Assembly (NCBI RefSeq): GCF_003966265.1
Contig: NZ_RXNV01000005.1
Coordinates: 209,267-273,266, forward strand
Reading direction: 5' to 3'
DNA: 64,000 nt
Source of the DNA: Shewanella atlantica
GTDB lineage: Bacteria; Pseudomonadota; Gammaproteobacteria; Enterobacterales; Shewanellaceae
The position numbers were made by a program, and so were the translations under genes. Positions 25,146 to 34,209 of the stretch are shown piece by piece; position 1 is the stretch's first letter, and the number at the start of each line of letters is the position of its first letter. Under the pieces are notes generated by a model, which made no database searches, was not told the DNA's origin, and saw nothing but the letters and a program-made list of their open reading frames with translations.

Positions 25146-26969
25146 TTATTCCATAGCTTTAGGTAATACAATCTTGACCACACACCCCTGAAGCCAGGGA
25201 AGGTTTGGGACATGCGCCAGCTCACTACAATTTTGAATGGTAAATTGCCCCCCATGCTGCGAGATCACATCTTTACAGATCGCCAAGCCCAGCCCTAACC
25301 CATCTCGTTTGGTAGAGCAAAATGACGCCATTAACTCCCGGGGAGACTTCTGTAACCCCGAACCATTATCAAATAACTGTATCTGAACCGATTCAGGGTC
25401 ATAATTCACACTGATATAGATTTTTTTATCAGTATCACTGCTATCGAACGCATCTATGCTATTTTTGATGATATTGGTGATCACTTGGCTCAAACCGACC
25501 TCATCGCCTTTGAGGTTATATGAAGTGCCCTTAGTACTGATTTGCGCTTGCACAGAGTGCCGCCTAAACTCGGCGGCAAATAACACCAGTGAGTTATTCA
25601 CCACCTCATCCAGGCTGAACAGCTCAGCCGAGGTTTCACGCCTCTTCAACAGTCCCCTTATTCGATGAACCACAGCACCTGCGCGAATCGACTGGGCATT
25701 AATTTTCCCCAATATCTCGTAGGTTTCAGCGTCCGCTCTTCCCGAGTTATTGAGATGCATCATCCCCCCTTCACTGTACTGGGTAATCGCTGCGATGGGT
25801 TGATTAAGCTCATGAGCGAGCCCCGAGCCTATCTCCCCTAAGATAGCCGTGCTCTGCAGACGCTCCAGTTGCAGCGCCTTATCCTGCAGCTGTCTCTCGG
25901 TATCGATAAGAAACTCACTCTTTTGCCTGAACTTGTACTCCAGCCAGAGGTGATAAACCGTCGCGATAAGGAAGAGCAACAGCAGTGTGCCGCCCCACTC
26001 TTTATTTCTCTCCATCCATTTCAAGACAGATTGATACAATGGCGGTGGCGGAGTTTTCAGCTGCAACTCTTTAAATAGTTTGATCACCTTGAGCTGACTA
26101 ACGGGGGCCGTCCATCCCATGGTTTTTGCACTAATTGCGGCTTCATCACCGGGCTCTAAGTCATATAACGCCTGAGTTATTGCCCGGGTTATCTGAGTCG
26201 GCACCGTCTCGGCAGCGGCAAATGACCAATTGGGATATAGCTGGGTACTGACCAGACAGTCATAACCTTTCGGCATGGTGGGATGAATAACCCGAAAGTC
26301 CTCTTTCTTTACCAGGCCGCTGTCTATCATCTCTTCCAGGGTGCAGAAAGGCGTTATAGCCGCCTCGACGGTCTTATCCCGTACCTGATAGACGATAGGC
26401 TCCAGTGGAAAACCTAAGAAACGCAGGTCGCCGAAGTACTGTTCGGGAGAGTAACCCATCTTGTGCAGTAACCCCACGGCAGCTTGATAGCCGCCCAACG
26501 CCTGAGGGCCGCTGGCTACGATACTCTTACCTCTGAGATCGTTAAGGGTATAGATATTACTGTCGGCGCGGACGATAATCGTTGCACCAATGGCAAACGT
26601 GGTGCCTTGATGCTTGCGGCTTTTCATCGTCGCCAACCAGGAGAGGGGGAAGTTGCTGCTCAGGTTAAAATATTGTCCCGGGTTGGTGATCATAAACTGA
26701 ATATCATGATTGAGCATCTGCTGACTCATCTCATCAAAGCCTAAAGGCACGACTTCGAAATTTGCCCCCGGTACTCTTTCGGACAAATAGTCCATCATAG
26801 GCTGCCAGCGTAACTTGCCCTGCATAACACCGTGGTTGGCCAGTACACCGACCCGAAAATGATGCTCCGGAAGACGCATATCTGTATTGACCAGACCCGT
26901 CTCATCATCGGGATGAGCTAAGGCTGCATTAGATATAAGCATTAGTATGATGAAGAGTACCGCTGGCAT
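25146..26969 (-). CDS. TtrS/ThsS-like sensor histidine kinase with PhnD-type sensor domain
   Basis: This 607-aa membrane kinase has a signal/anchor segment and a periplasmic phosphonate-binding-like (PhnD) domain at about residues 35-300. One transmembrane helix follows near 330 (GGTLLLLFLIATVYHLWL), then a cytoplasmic kinase with H-box GLAHELNQPIAAI, N-box NIIKNSIDAFD and G-boxes DNGSGL and GLGLGLAICK. This architecture matches TtrS (tetrathionate) and the Shewanella ThsS thiosulfate sensor. It is divergent from the FixJ-type regulator at 27183. Which ligand it senses cannot be told from sequence, but psrABC and otr nearby support a sulfur oxyanion. Confidence 0.85.
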   Translation of the reverse strand: MPAVLFIILMLISNAALAHPDDETGLVNTDMRLPEHHFRVGVLANHGVMQGKLRWQPMMDYLSERVPGANFEVVPLGFDEMSQQMLNHDIQFMITNPGQYFNLSSNFPLSWLATMKSRKHQGTTFAIGATIIVRADSNIYTLNDLRGKSIVASGPQALGGYQAAVGLLHKMGYSPEQYFGDLRFLGFPLEPIVYQVRDKTVEAAITPFCTLEEMIDSGLVKKEDFRVIHPTMPKGYDCLVSTQLYPNWSFAAAETVPTQITRAITQALYDLEPGDEAAISAKTMGWTAPVSQLKVIKLFKELQLKTPPPPLYQSVLKWMERNKEWGGTLLLLFLIATVYHLWLEYKFRQKSEFLIDTERQLQDKALQLERLQSTAILGEIGSGLAHELNQPIAAITQYSEGGMMHLNNSGRADAETYEILGKINAQSIRAGAVVHRIRGLLKRRETSAELFSLDEVVNNSLVLFAAEFRRHSVQAQISTKGTSYNLKGDEVGLSQVITNIIKNSIDAFDSSDTDKKIYISVNYDPESVQIQLFDNGSGLQKSPRELMASFCSTKRDGLGLGLAICKDVISQHGGQFTIQNCSELAHVPNLPWLQGCVVKIVLPKAME

Positions 26970-27182
26970 AACTCAATCCACTGAATCTGTCTTTAATCAT
27001 GTTAAATTAGACTAAGGCGTGTTAAAAAGCTGTGAGTCGAGACCAATTCATCACAGGTACTTGAGGCTTATTGCCTATAAAAGTTGTTTTAGTGATCTGA
27101 CTCATCATAGCTAGCCCAAACCCTTTGAGATCAAAGCCGCATCCGATTACTCTAATATAAGATCCCAACGAATGAGTTCTGT

Positions 27183-27812
27183 ATGCCAAACACACTGCCG
27201 CTTTATCTAGTCGATGATGATGTCGCAATCTTAGACTCGCTCAGCTTTATGCTCAATCAGTTTGGCTATCACATCACAACGTTTAATAATGGTTATGATT
27301 TTCTGAATAGAGTCCCTCTAGATAAGGCTGCTTGTGTCATACTCGATAGCCGGATGCCTGAGGTCAGTGGCCAGGAGATCCAGCAAAAACTACTCGAGAT
27401 AGACAGCCCTCTCGGCATTATTTTTCTCACCGGGCACGGGGATATGCCCATGGCAGTCGATGCATTTCGAAAGGGTGCCTGTGATTTTTTTCAAAAGCCA
27501 GTTTCGGGAAAAGCCTTAAGCCGTGCTATCGATAAGGCGATGCTCTACAGCCACAGAACCTTCGAGGCTCAGTCACTTAAACAGAAGTTGTCTACCCTCT
27601 CACAGCGAGAGCAAGAGGTACTTAATCTGCTCACCAAAGGGATGACCAATAAGCAGATATCGGAGGCACTATTCCTCTCGTTGAGGACCATTGAAGTTCA
27701 CCGTGCAAAAGTGATGAAGAAACTTGAGGTGCACAATATGGCCGAGCTGGCCAAGTATTCACAGATGAATTCTGGTGATGAGCTGGATGAGATCTTAGAC
27801 TCACCGAGCTAA
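27183..27812 (+). CDS. TtrR/ThsR-like response regulator (FixJ family)
   Basis: This 209-aa protein has an N-terminal receiver domain with the acidic pocket VDDD, phosphoacceptor Asp in VILDSRMPE (about residue 55), the T in LTGHGD and K in FFQKPV. The C-terminal LuxR-type helix-turn-helix is LSQREQEVLNLLTKGMTNKQI. It belongs to the FixJ/TtrR branch. It pairs with the divergent kinase upstream and would activate sulfur-respiration genes such as psrABC or otr. The DNA site is unknown. Confidence 0.88.
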   Translation: MPNTLPLYLVDDDVAILDSLSFMLNQFGYHITTFNNGYDFLNRVPLDKAACVILDSRMPEVSGQEIQQKLLEIDSPLGIIFLTGHGDMPMAVDAFRKGACDFFQKPVSGKALSRAIDKAMLYSHRTFEAQSLKQKLSTLSQREQEVLNLLTKGMTNKQISEALFLSLRTIEVHRAKVMKKLEVHNMAELAKYSQMNSGDELDEILDSPS

Positions 27813-27841
27813 ACCGACTCCCAGCCCCTCTGCACCCAACT

Positions 27842-27901
27842 TTCCTGAGATAGTTTTCCTGAGATAGCTTTTCATGAGACAGTTTGCCTGCGACAACTTG
27901 T
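27842..27901. repeat. Degenerate 15-bp tandem repeat, 4 units
   Basis: Units at 27842, 27857, 27872 and 27887 follow the pattern TTCCTGAGATAGTTT, with increasing divergence toward the right. The last unit forms one arm of the terminator hairpin. Confidence 0.7.
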
Positions 27902-27910
27902 CGCAGTTTT
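27888..27910 (+). terminator. Terminator of the TtrR-like gene
   Basis: CTGCGACA, ACT loop, TGTCGCAG, then TTTT: a perfect 8-bp stem 76 bp after the regulator stop. Confidence 0.75.
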
Positions 27911-28098
27911 CCTATAACCCTTTGTCAAACATTGATTTTAGACGCATCATCAGAAACAGATATTTGCAGCGTATTTACTCGTTTAGTTACTTCTTATTCA
28001 AGCTTTCGCTTTCTGAACCAATGATAGAAACTTTTTACGGGTTTGACGATTGAAGCGATTCACTGAATCAATTTAGGGAAACATCCACTGCACTACCC

Positions 28099-28134
28099 TC
28101 CCCGAGCGACTCCTCCGTCCCCGGGGATTTTTTT
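28099..28134 (+). terminator. Second T-tailed hairpin, plus strand
   Basis: TCCCCG and CGGGGA pair across a 16-nt loop and are followed by seven T residues. It may be a backup terminator for the TtrR-like gene; it is only 12 bp from the convergent GGDEF gene end. Confidence 0.5.
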
Positions 28135-28145
28135 GCCCAAATCGA

Positions 28146-29120
28146 CTAAGCCCGGCCTCGCTTACGGAGCAGCATATTTTTATCTGCAGCCTCAAGCTGG
28201 GCCTCAAAATCTGTGGTTAACTCAAGCTTTGCACCACCGATAGAAGCAGAGAAGATGGGCAAGGTAAAATCATCGCCTTGGCGGCTAAACCCATCGAGAA
28301 TACGACTGCGTATGGCATCCATATCATTGTCATCATCGATCACGATAAGAGCCACAAACTCGTCTCCCCCCATCCTCCCGATCACATCGGATTGACGCAC
28401 ACACGCTTTCAATACCCGGGCAATATGTTGTAACACCAGGTCGCCGACATTATGACCATGCTCATCGTTAATCAACTTAAAGTCATCGACATCCAGATAG
28501 AGCAGCCCCAGTTGACTCTCGGTGCGCTTCGCCAGCTTTATGCGCTGCTCCGCCAGCACGAGAAAACCTCGTCTGTTATTGATCCCGCTTAACGGATCGG
28601 TAATGGCCAGCTTCTGCATCTGCTCATAGAGGCCTAACATAGAGAGGTCTGCTTCGAGAATATCTTTGAGATGATGGATCAATTCTATGTAGGTATCTTG
28701 GTAATCAGTCTCTTCATAATCCATCACACAAAATGTACCGAAGACCTTTCCATCCGGCCAAAATACAGGAACGCCCAGATAGGAGGTAAACCCATCATCG
28801 CGTACCTCTGGGTTGGTCTCCCAACAGGGTTCGACCGTGGCGTTAGATACATAAAGCTCTTCACGGGTTTCGACAATTTTACGGCAAAATATATTTGCAT
28901 CGGGATCGATGACCCCTCCAGCCGGGTAGGGGTTAGAGTCTTGCTCACTCGCGATGGTGACTTGAAATCCATTGGGGGTGTACTGCACCAGAAATCCGGC
29001 CGGTGCATCGAAAAGCTTAGCTAATAAGTTAATCGTTTTTTGCCACTTCTCGATAGAGATAAGATCGTGAGGGGTATCAAGTAAAAAACGATCTGTTTCA
29101 AACTCTGCATTCTTTGTCAT
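28146..29120 (-). CDS. GAF-domain diguanylate cyclase
   Basis: This 324-aa cytoplasmic protein has an N-terminal GAF sensor domain (about 20-160; YLGVPVFWPDGKVFGTFCVMD) and a C-terminal GGDEF domain. The active site GGDEF is intact and the inhibitory I-site RxxD (RQSD) lies the canonical five residues upstream, so c-di-GMP synthesis with product inhibition is likely. The open frame extends to 29138, but ATG 29120 has AGGAG at 7 nt. It is probably monocistronic. The GAF ligand is unknown. Confidence 0.92.
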   Translation of the reverse strand: MTKNAEFETDRFLLDTPHDLISIEKWQKTINLLAKLFDAPAGFLVQYTPNGFQVTIASEQDSNPYPAGGVIDPDANIFCRKIVETREELYVSNATVEPCWETNPEVRDDGFTSYLGVPVFWPDGKVFGTFCVMDYEETDYQDTYIELIHHLKDILEADLSMLGLYEQMQKLAITDPLSGINNRRGFLVLAEQRIKLAKRTESQLGLLYLDVDDFKLINDEHGHNVGDLVLQHIARVLKACVRQSDVIGRMGGDEFVALIVIDDDNDMDAIRSRILDGFSRQGDDFTLPIFSASIGGAKLELTTDFEAQLEAADKNMLLRKRGRA

Positions 29121-29244
29121 CAAGAACTCCTGTGGCAAATAATGTACTACAGATACATCTTATACCAGAACCGCCCAATCTCTTACTGTTTCACTCAAAT
29201 GAATCGCATTCCGGCTTTATGCTTTAGGAACTAAGCACTAGAAA

Positions 29245-29823
29245 CTAGGCTCTGTGATCGAGCGCTGGCTTCTTAAGTAGTTTTCGTTGCAACGTTCTCC
29301 TGTGCATTCCCAGCTGACGTGCCGTCGCCGACACATTCCCCTTATTCGCATTTAACACCTGCTGAATATGTTCCCATTCGACGCGCTTAGGATTCAGCGG
29401 CTCCTCATCTAACTCCTGAACGTCCATATCGGCAGGAGCAGTTTCCAGTGCCCTGAGCAGGGTTTGGGTGTCTACCGGTTTCGCCAGATAGTTATCGGCG
29501 CCCATTCTGATAGCTTCGACTGCAGTGGCGATACTGGCATAGCCCGTCAATAGCACCATAGTTACATCAGGCAGGCTCTTACGTAGCGGCTCAATCAAGG
29601 ACAAGCCATTGTCTTCGTCCAACTTCATATCCAGCAGGATATGGCTGGGTTGAAACTGCCTGGCCAGCAGCAGGCCCTGTGTCACATCGTGGGCTTGCTG
29701 ACACTCGAATCCCTGACGCGTTAAACGTCTCGCCAATACTCCGGCCAGGGCCTGATCATCTTCGATGATCAACAGCTTATTCGACTTAGCCTGAGAACTG
29801 ACTTGTTTATTAATTGGTAACAT
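29245..29823 (-). CDS. RegA/ActR/PrrA-family response regulator
   Basis: This 192-aa regulator has a receiver domain (IIEDDQALAG, phosphoacceptor in ILLDMKLDE, T in LLTGYAS, K in LAKPVD). A short linker rich in acidic residues leads to a Fis-type helix-turn-helix (VLNANKGNVSATARQLGMHRRTLQRKL). These are the marks of the RegA/ActR family that controls energy metabolism in response to redox. It starts 4 bp after the stop of the cognate kinase gene, so the two form an operon with the kinase first. Confidence 0.9.
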   Translation of the reverse strand: MLPINKQVSSQAKSNKLLIIEDDQALAGVLARRLTRQGFECQQAHDVTQGLLLARQFQPSHILLDMKLDEDNGLSLIEPLRKSLPDVTMVLLTGYASIATAVEAIRMGADNYLAKPVDTQTLLRALETAPADMDVQELDEEPLNPKRVEWEHIQQVLNANKGNVSATARQLGMHRRTLQRKLLKKPALDHRA

Positions 29824-29827
29824 AGCT

Positions 29828-31078
29828 TTAGCTTTCCTCCACCGGCAGAGTCACCTCAGCGACCGCGCCGCCATCCACATGTGTGCCCAAAATCAATTTC
29901 CCGCCCAGACGCTCAAAACTGGCGTGACTAAGCATCAAGGCAATTCCCATCCCGGTTGGGCTGTCCACCAGCTTATGTCCCAATTGAGACAGCAGACGGT
30001 GAGGGATCCCAATGCCGTAGTCACGTACCCGAAGGCGGATAGATGGGTAGAGATGGTCGATACTGACCTCTATTTTTACTCTCTGTTCCTGCAGGTGTTC
30101 ATCGCTGGCGCGTGCGGCATTTTCGACTAAAGAGAGCAGCGCCGGCAGCAAGCTGGTATCGGTTTGCACTAAGGTCTGACTCGCTTCCTCATCCAACTCC
30201 AGCTCTAGTTTTAACTGAGGCATGAGCAGTGTGACCTGCTGCCTTAACATAGCGATAAGCTCGCCCACCTCGATATCAACCCGCTTATGCTCACGAATAG
30301 ATTCTGTCGCACATCGCAGCTCTGTCAGCGTCTGCTCGCATCGAAACAGGGCGGTATCCATCTCTTTAACCGCTGGCGAATTGTGGCCTAACTCTTCATC
30401 AACCTCCTCGACCAGCAGGCGCAAACTGGACAGCGGCGTCGCCAACTGATGTGCCATTTGAGCCGAGGCGGTACCTAATGCCAACAGCTTCTCCTGCCGC
30501 AACTGGGCTTCACGCATATAAGCTAATTCAGAGTCTTGTCGCCTCATCCGTTTAGAGATAAACGCGACACTCGTGGTCAACACCAGTGAAGAGATGACGA
30601 AGTTAAACCACATGCCTAAGTAGTGTGAGCTCATATCCATGCCATGGTGCTGCATCTGTTCCTGAGGGGCAAAGTAGAGCATCAGGCTATAGGCCAGGGT
30701 AGAGATAAGGGTCAGAGACCAGGGTGCCCAGCGGGGCAGTATCACGGCCGCTATCGCGATAGGCAGCAGTAACAGGGAGATAAATGCATTGGTGGCTCCA
30801 CCGGAAAAATAGAGCCAGGTGATCCAAAATGCGGTATCGAGCAGCAGCGCAATAAACAGACCCGAGTCTTTCGACTGTAGCGGGTGGCGTATCGAGAAGG
30901 TGACTCCGAGATAGATGGTCTCGAGCAGCAAGGCATAGTTCAGCGCAGGACTATACAGGGAGAGCCCGAAGGTTTCTGCCGCGGTGAATGTCAGTCCTAG
31001 TTTGAGCAGTAAACTCAAGATGCGCAGAAAAGCCAGCTGATCCGACGCTCTCAAATTAGGAAGCAAACTGTGGGGCAT
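29828..31078 (-). CDS. RegB/PrrB-family redox sensor histidine kinase
   Basis: This 416-aa membrane kinase has six hydrophobic segments in the first 190 residues. The H-box QMAHQLATPLSSL is RegB-specific. The quinone-box reads GGATNAF, where the well-studied proteins have GGxxNPF; the Pro is Ala here. ATPase boxes follow (LVENAARASDEH, DYGIGIP, GMGIALML). No obvious redox-active cysteine equivalent to RegB Cys265 is present. RBS AAGGAG precedes ATG 31078. It forms an operon with the RegA-like gene and is divergent from the PhoD-like gene. Likely input is the quinone-pool redox state. Confidence 0.88.
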   Translation of the reverse strand: MPHSLLPNLRASDQLAFLRILSLLLKLGLTFTAAETFGLSLYSPALNYALLLETIYLGVTFSIRHPLQSKDSGLFIALLLDTAFWITWLYFSGGATNAFISLLLLPIAIAAVILPRWAPWSLTLISTLAYSLMLYFAPQEQMQHHGMDMSSHYLGMWFNFVISSLVLTTSVAFISKRMRRQDSELAYMREAQLRQEKLLALGTASAQMAHQLATPLSSLRLLVEEVDEELGHNSPAVKEMDTALFRCEQTLTELRCATESIREHKRVDIEVGELIAMLRQQVTLLMPQLKLELELDEEASQTLVQTDTSLLPALLSLVENAARASDEHLQEQRVKIEVSIDHLYPSIRLRVRDYGIGIPHRLLSQLGHKLVDSPTGMGIALMLSHASFERLGGKLILGTHVDGGAVAEVTLPVEES

Positions 31079-31205
31079 ACGTTAAACTCCTTTTCAATGA
31101 CTTTTTAGCTCAATTCAATGCGATACTATAGCGATTAAGCTTTTCAAACCATAGCGACTTGTTTAGTCTGTGACCTATCCGGGATGCTTTAAACAGAGAT
31201 AAAAA

Positions 31206-33155
31206 ATGCCAGAGTCGCAACTACCACTTGTCATAGCGGGCCCCGCCCTTCGCCACTGCGACTCAGATAACTTTACCCTATGGTATGTCAGCAGTAAGCC
31301 TATGAATGAGTTATCACTGACTCTGGCCCTGAAGCACCACAATGATAACTCAGCACTCATTTTTAAGGAGCCATTGCTTGCCGAACAGGTGCATACCCTC
31401 AGGCTTGGAGAACATGCCTGGCAATATATCATCCATGTCACTCAGGCTCAGCTGCTGCCTACCAACGAGGCTATTGCTTACCGGCTCGACGACAGTCGCC
31501 ACGGGGCTATTTTTACTGAGCTAGAGGCCCTCACCTACCTGGAAAATGACAAGCCTGAATTTGTCATTAAGCCTGATATCGATACTATGTTACACGGTTC
31601 GTGCCGCAACGCTCACCACCATAGCGGTGATGCCTTAGTGGCCGCCGACACAAGGCTGCAACAGAACCTGAGTGTTGAGGCCAGACCCGCACTCATGATG
31701 CTCAGCGGCGATCAGGTCTATGTCGATGATGTCGCCGGGCCTATGATCTACGCTATCGGTGAGGTCATTAAACTACTGGGCCTGCCTCAGGAAAAATTTG
31801 ACCATGCCGCCCTGCCGGGGAGTGAGTCGATAAGCTACCACCCAGCGGCGCTCTATCGCAGGCATAAAAACTTACTTCCGCATACTCAATATCCGGCTAA
31901 AACCCCCATTACTCATTGGTATAAGAACCACCCCATATTTACCTCTTCCATCGCCGAAAATCATCTGGTGAGTCTGGGCGAAGTCATCGCCTTCTACTTG
32001 CTCAGCTGGTCACCCGAGCTATGGGAAAAGATTGATATCCCTAAAGAGGTGGTGGGGTTATCGGCGGCGAACACAAAACGATGGGAGCGGGAGTGGGTAC
32101 ATCTGCTTGAGTTTAAGTCCGGCCTTAGCCAAGTCAGGCGGCTTATGGCTCATCTGCCAACCTATATGATCTTCGATGACCACGATATTACCGATGACTG
32201 GAATCTCACCGCTAAATGGGAGGAGGCAGCCTATGGCCATGCCTTCTCTAAACGCATCATAGGTAACGCACTGATTGGCTATGCGATTTTCCAGGCAATT
32301 GGCAATGCCCCCGCTAAATTCATGCCTGAAATACACCCCTTGCTGGATGACTTTTTTAGCGATGTGGATGAGACAAAACATGACTCGCTGATCGATACCT
32401 TGCTTAGATTCGAACACTGGCACTACACCCTGAACACCTCTCCTAAACTGGTGGTGCTGGATACCCGCACCAACCGCTGGCGTAGTGAGTCTAACCTCGC
32501 CAAACCCTCTGGTCTGATGGACTGGGAGGCCTTGATGGAACTCCAGCAAGAGCTGGTCGGGCAGAGTAAGGTCATCATCGTCTCGGCGGCTCCCATGTTT
32601 GGAGTGAAGCTGATTGAGACAATGCAGAGAGCCGCTACAATGCTGGGGGGCTCATTGTTGATCGATGCCGAAAACTGGATGGCTCATCCGGGAACGGCCA
32701 ATACTTTGCTGAGTATCTTTCAACACAGAAAGACCCCGGAGCAGTTTGTCATCCTCTCAGGCGATGTGCACTACTCCTTCAGCTACGATATTCATATTCG
32801 CTTCAGAAAAGGCGGCCCGCAGATCTATCAAATCACCTGCAGCGGTATTAAGAATCAGTTTCCGGAAAAATTACTGCCCATTTTCGATAAACTCAATGGC
32901 TGGCTTTATGGCCACTTCTCACCGCTCAACTTCTTTACCAAGCGTAAGCGGATGAATATTCGTGGTCGTCGCCCCAATGGCGAACGCAGCAGGCGATTAG
33001 TGAACAAGAGTGGTATCGGTCTGGTCAGATTCGGGCCTGACGGAGCCCCCACTGAAGTCAGCGTACTACATGCGGACATGACAGAGACACACTTTAACAA
33101 ACCGAGTCGACAGCACCGGGACTCTCAAATACAAGCTGATGAGTCAAATAGGTAA
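31206..33155 (+). CDS. PhoD-like (alkaline phosphatase D superfamily) metallophosphatase
   Basis: This 649-aa protein has the metal-binding pattern of the PhoD-like group: LHGSCRNAHH near residue 136, MLSGDQVYVDD near 171, FDDHDITDDWN near 323, and SGDVHYSFSYD near 518. There is no signal peptide, so it may be cytoplasmic, unlike secreted PhoD. Substrate could be a phosphodiester or phosphomonoester. It is transcribed alone, convergent with the RluA-like gene. Closely related proteins are often annotated only as alkaline phosphatase family. Confidence 0.82.
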   Translation: MPESQLPLVIAGPALRHCDSDNFTLWYVSSKPMNELSLTLALKHHNDNSALIFKEPLLAEQVHTLRLGEHAWQYIIHVTQAQLLPTNEAIAYRLDDSRHGAIFTELEALTYLENDKPEFVIKPDIDTMLHGSCRNAHHHSGDALVAADTRLQQNLSVEARPALMMLSGDQVYVDDVAGPMIYAIGEVIKLLGLPQEKFDHAALPGSESISYHPAALYRRHKNLLPHTQYPAKTPITHWYKNHPIFTSSIAENHLVSLGEVIAFYLLSWSPELWEKIDIPKEVVGLSAANTKRWEREWVHLLEFKSGLSQVRRLMAHLPTYMIFDDHDITDDWNLTAKWEEAAYGHAFSKRIIGNALIGYAIFQAIGNAPAKFMPEIHPLLDDFFSDVDETKHDSLIDTLLRFEHWHYTLNTSPKLVVLDTRTNRWRSESNLAKPSGLMDWEALMELQQELVGQSKVIIVSAAPMFGVKLIETMQRAATMLGGSLLIDAENWMAHPGTANTLLSIFQHRKTPEQFVILSGDVHYSFSYDIHIRFRKGGPQIYQITCSGIKNQFPEKLLPIFDKLNGWLYGHFSPLNFFTKRKRMNIRGRRPNGERSRRLVNKSGIGLVRFGPDGAPTEVSVLHADMTETHFNKPSRQHRDSQIQADESNR

Positions 33156-33216
33156 ACAGCTAAAATCACTTTATATCAGGGCGTTCTGTTTACCGGCTGC
33201 TGTGACAGCTTACCAG

Positions 33217-34155
33217 CTATGACCCAAGGGGCTCTAAGCCATCATTTAAGCAATCACACTCGATATCGAATTCGATGCCCGTCACGGGGTCCCTGAATTT
33301 AAGCCTTTTCGCTAGCAACTTTAACGGCCGTTTGTAATCATCGGCGGCCTTAGGCTGAAGGGTGGGATAGCACCTATCGTTGAGTATCGACATTCCCAGG
33401 CTCTGCATATGCACTCTGAGTTGATGAGTTCGTCCAGTTATCGGCGACAACCTGAACACACCGATTTCGCCTCTTACTTCGATTAGAGCAATCTCGGAAT
33501 GGGTATTGGCCTCACCTTCCACCACTTTCATAGTAAAACTGGGCTCCCCCTTCACCATACGGTTTTTTACTGTCCAATGAACAGGAAGTGCTAACTCTCC
33601 TACTCGATGGCTGGCAAGCAACTCAGGCGTCAGCTTAGCTAAGGCCTGATACTCCTTGAGGATCTCGCCATGCTTAAACAGATCGTGGTACTGCTGACGA
33701 TGCTCAGGGTAAAGACAGAGCAATACCAGACCGGCCGTCGCCCTGTCGAGTCTATGAGCCGGCACTATGGTCTCTATAGCGTTTTTGATCCGTAATCGAT
33801 TAACTAAACACTCATTGATCACATTGCCGCTGGGGTGTAGGGCTAAGAAGTGAGGCTTAAAGGCGATAATGATCTGCTCATCCCGGTACAAGACCTCTTC
33901 ATCGAAGGGAATAACCGCTTCGGCTTCCACTTCCCGGTAGTAATACACTCTGGCTCTGGGTCTGTAAGGGGTATCGAGTTCGATCAGGGAACCATCTTGC
34001 CAATGCACCTTGCCATCTACAATGCGAGCTCGCCACACCTGTGATTCAATCTGTGGGAAGCGTTCAACAAGAAAGCTAAGCACACTGGGTTTATCGGTAA
34101 CGTTTTCGGGAAGCACCACATAGGAGGCTTGGGCGGCGCGGACACTAGAGGACAT
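33217..34155 (-). CDS. RluA-family pseudouridine synthase
   Basis: This 312-aa protein has the RluA/RsuA-type catalytic motif HRLDRATAG with the essential Asp (about residue 147). The C-terminal SPITGRTHQLRVHMQSLG is the RluA family signature. Substrate RNA (23S rRNA or tRNA) cannot be read from the sequence. An S4-like N-terminus is not evident. It sits 62 bp from the convergent PhoD-like gene, with no clear terminator between them. Confidence 0.9.
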   Translation of the reverse strand: MSSSVRAAQASYVVLPENVTDKPSVLSFLVERFPQIESQVWRARIVDGKVHWQDGSLIELDTPYRPRARVYYYREVEAEAVIPFDEEVLYRDEQIIIAFKPHFLALHPSGNVINECLVNRLRIKNAIETIVPAHRLDRATAGLVLLCLYPEHRQQYHDLFKHGEILKEYQALAKLTPELLASHRVGELALPVHWTVKNRMVKGEPSFTMKVVEGEANTHSEIALIEVRGEIGVFRLSPITGRTHQLRVHMQSLGMSILNDRCYPTLQPKAADDYKRPLKLLAKRLKFRDPVTGIEFDIECDCLNDGLEPLGS

Positions 34156-34209
34156 AGAATAGTTCAGACAGGAGACACTAACCCATTTTAACAGATCGGC
34201 AAGAAGATA

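Larger units (their letters stand above)
27813..28145. other. Intergenic region between ttrR-like and GGDEF genes
   Basis: This 333-bp region between convergent genes has four degenerate 15-bp repeats (27842-27901), a terminator at 27888-27910, and a second T-tailed hairpin at 28099-28134. The sequence between 27915 and 28090 shows nothing recognisable. Confidence 0.65.
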
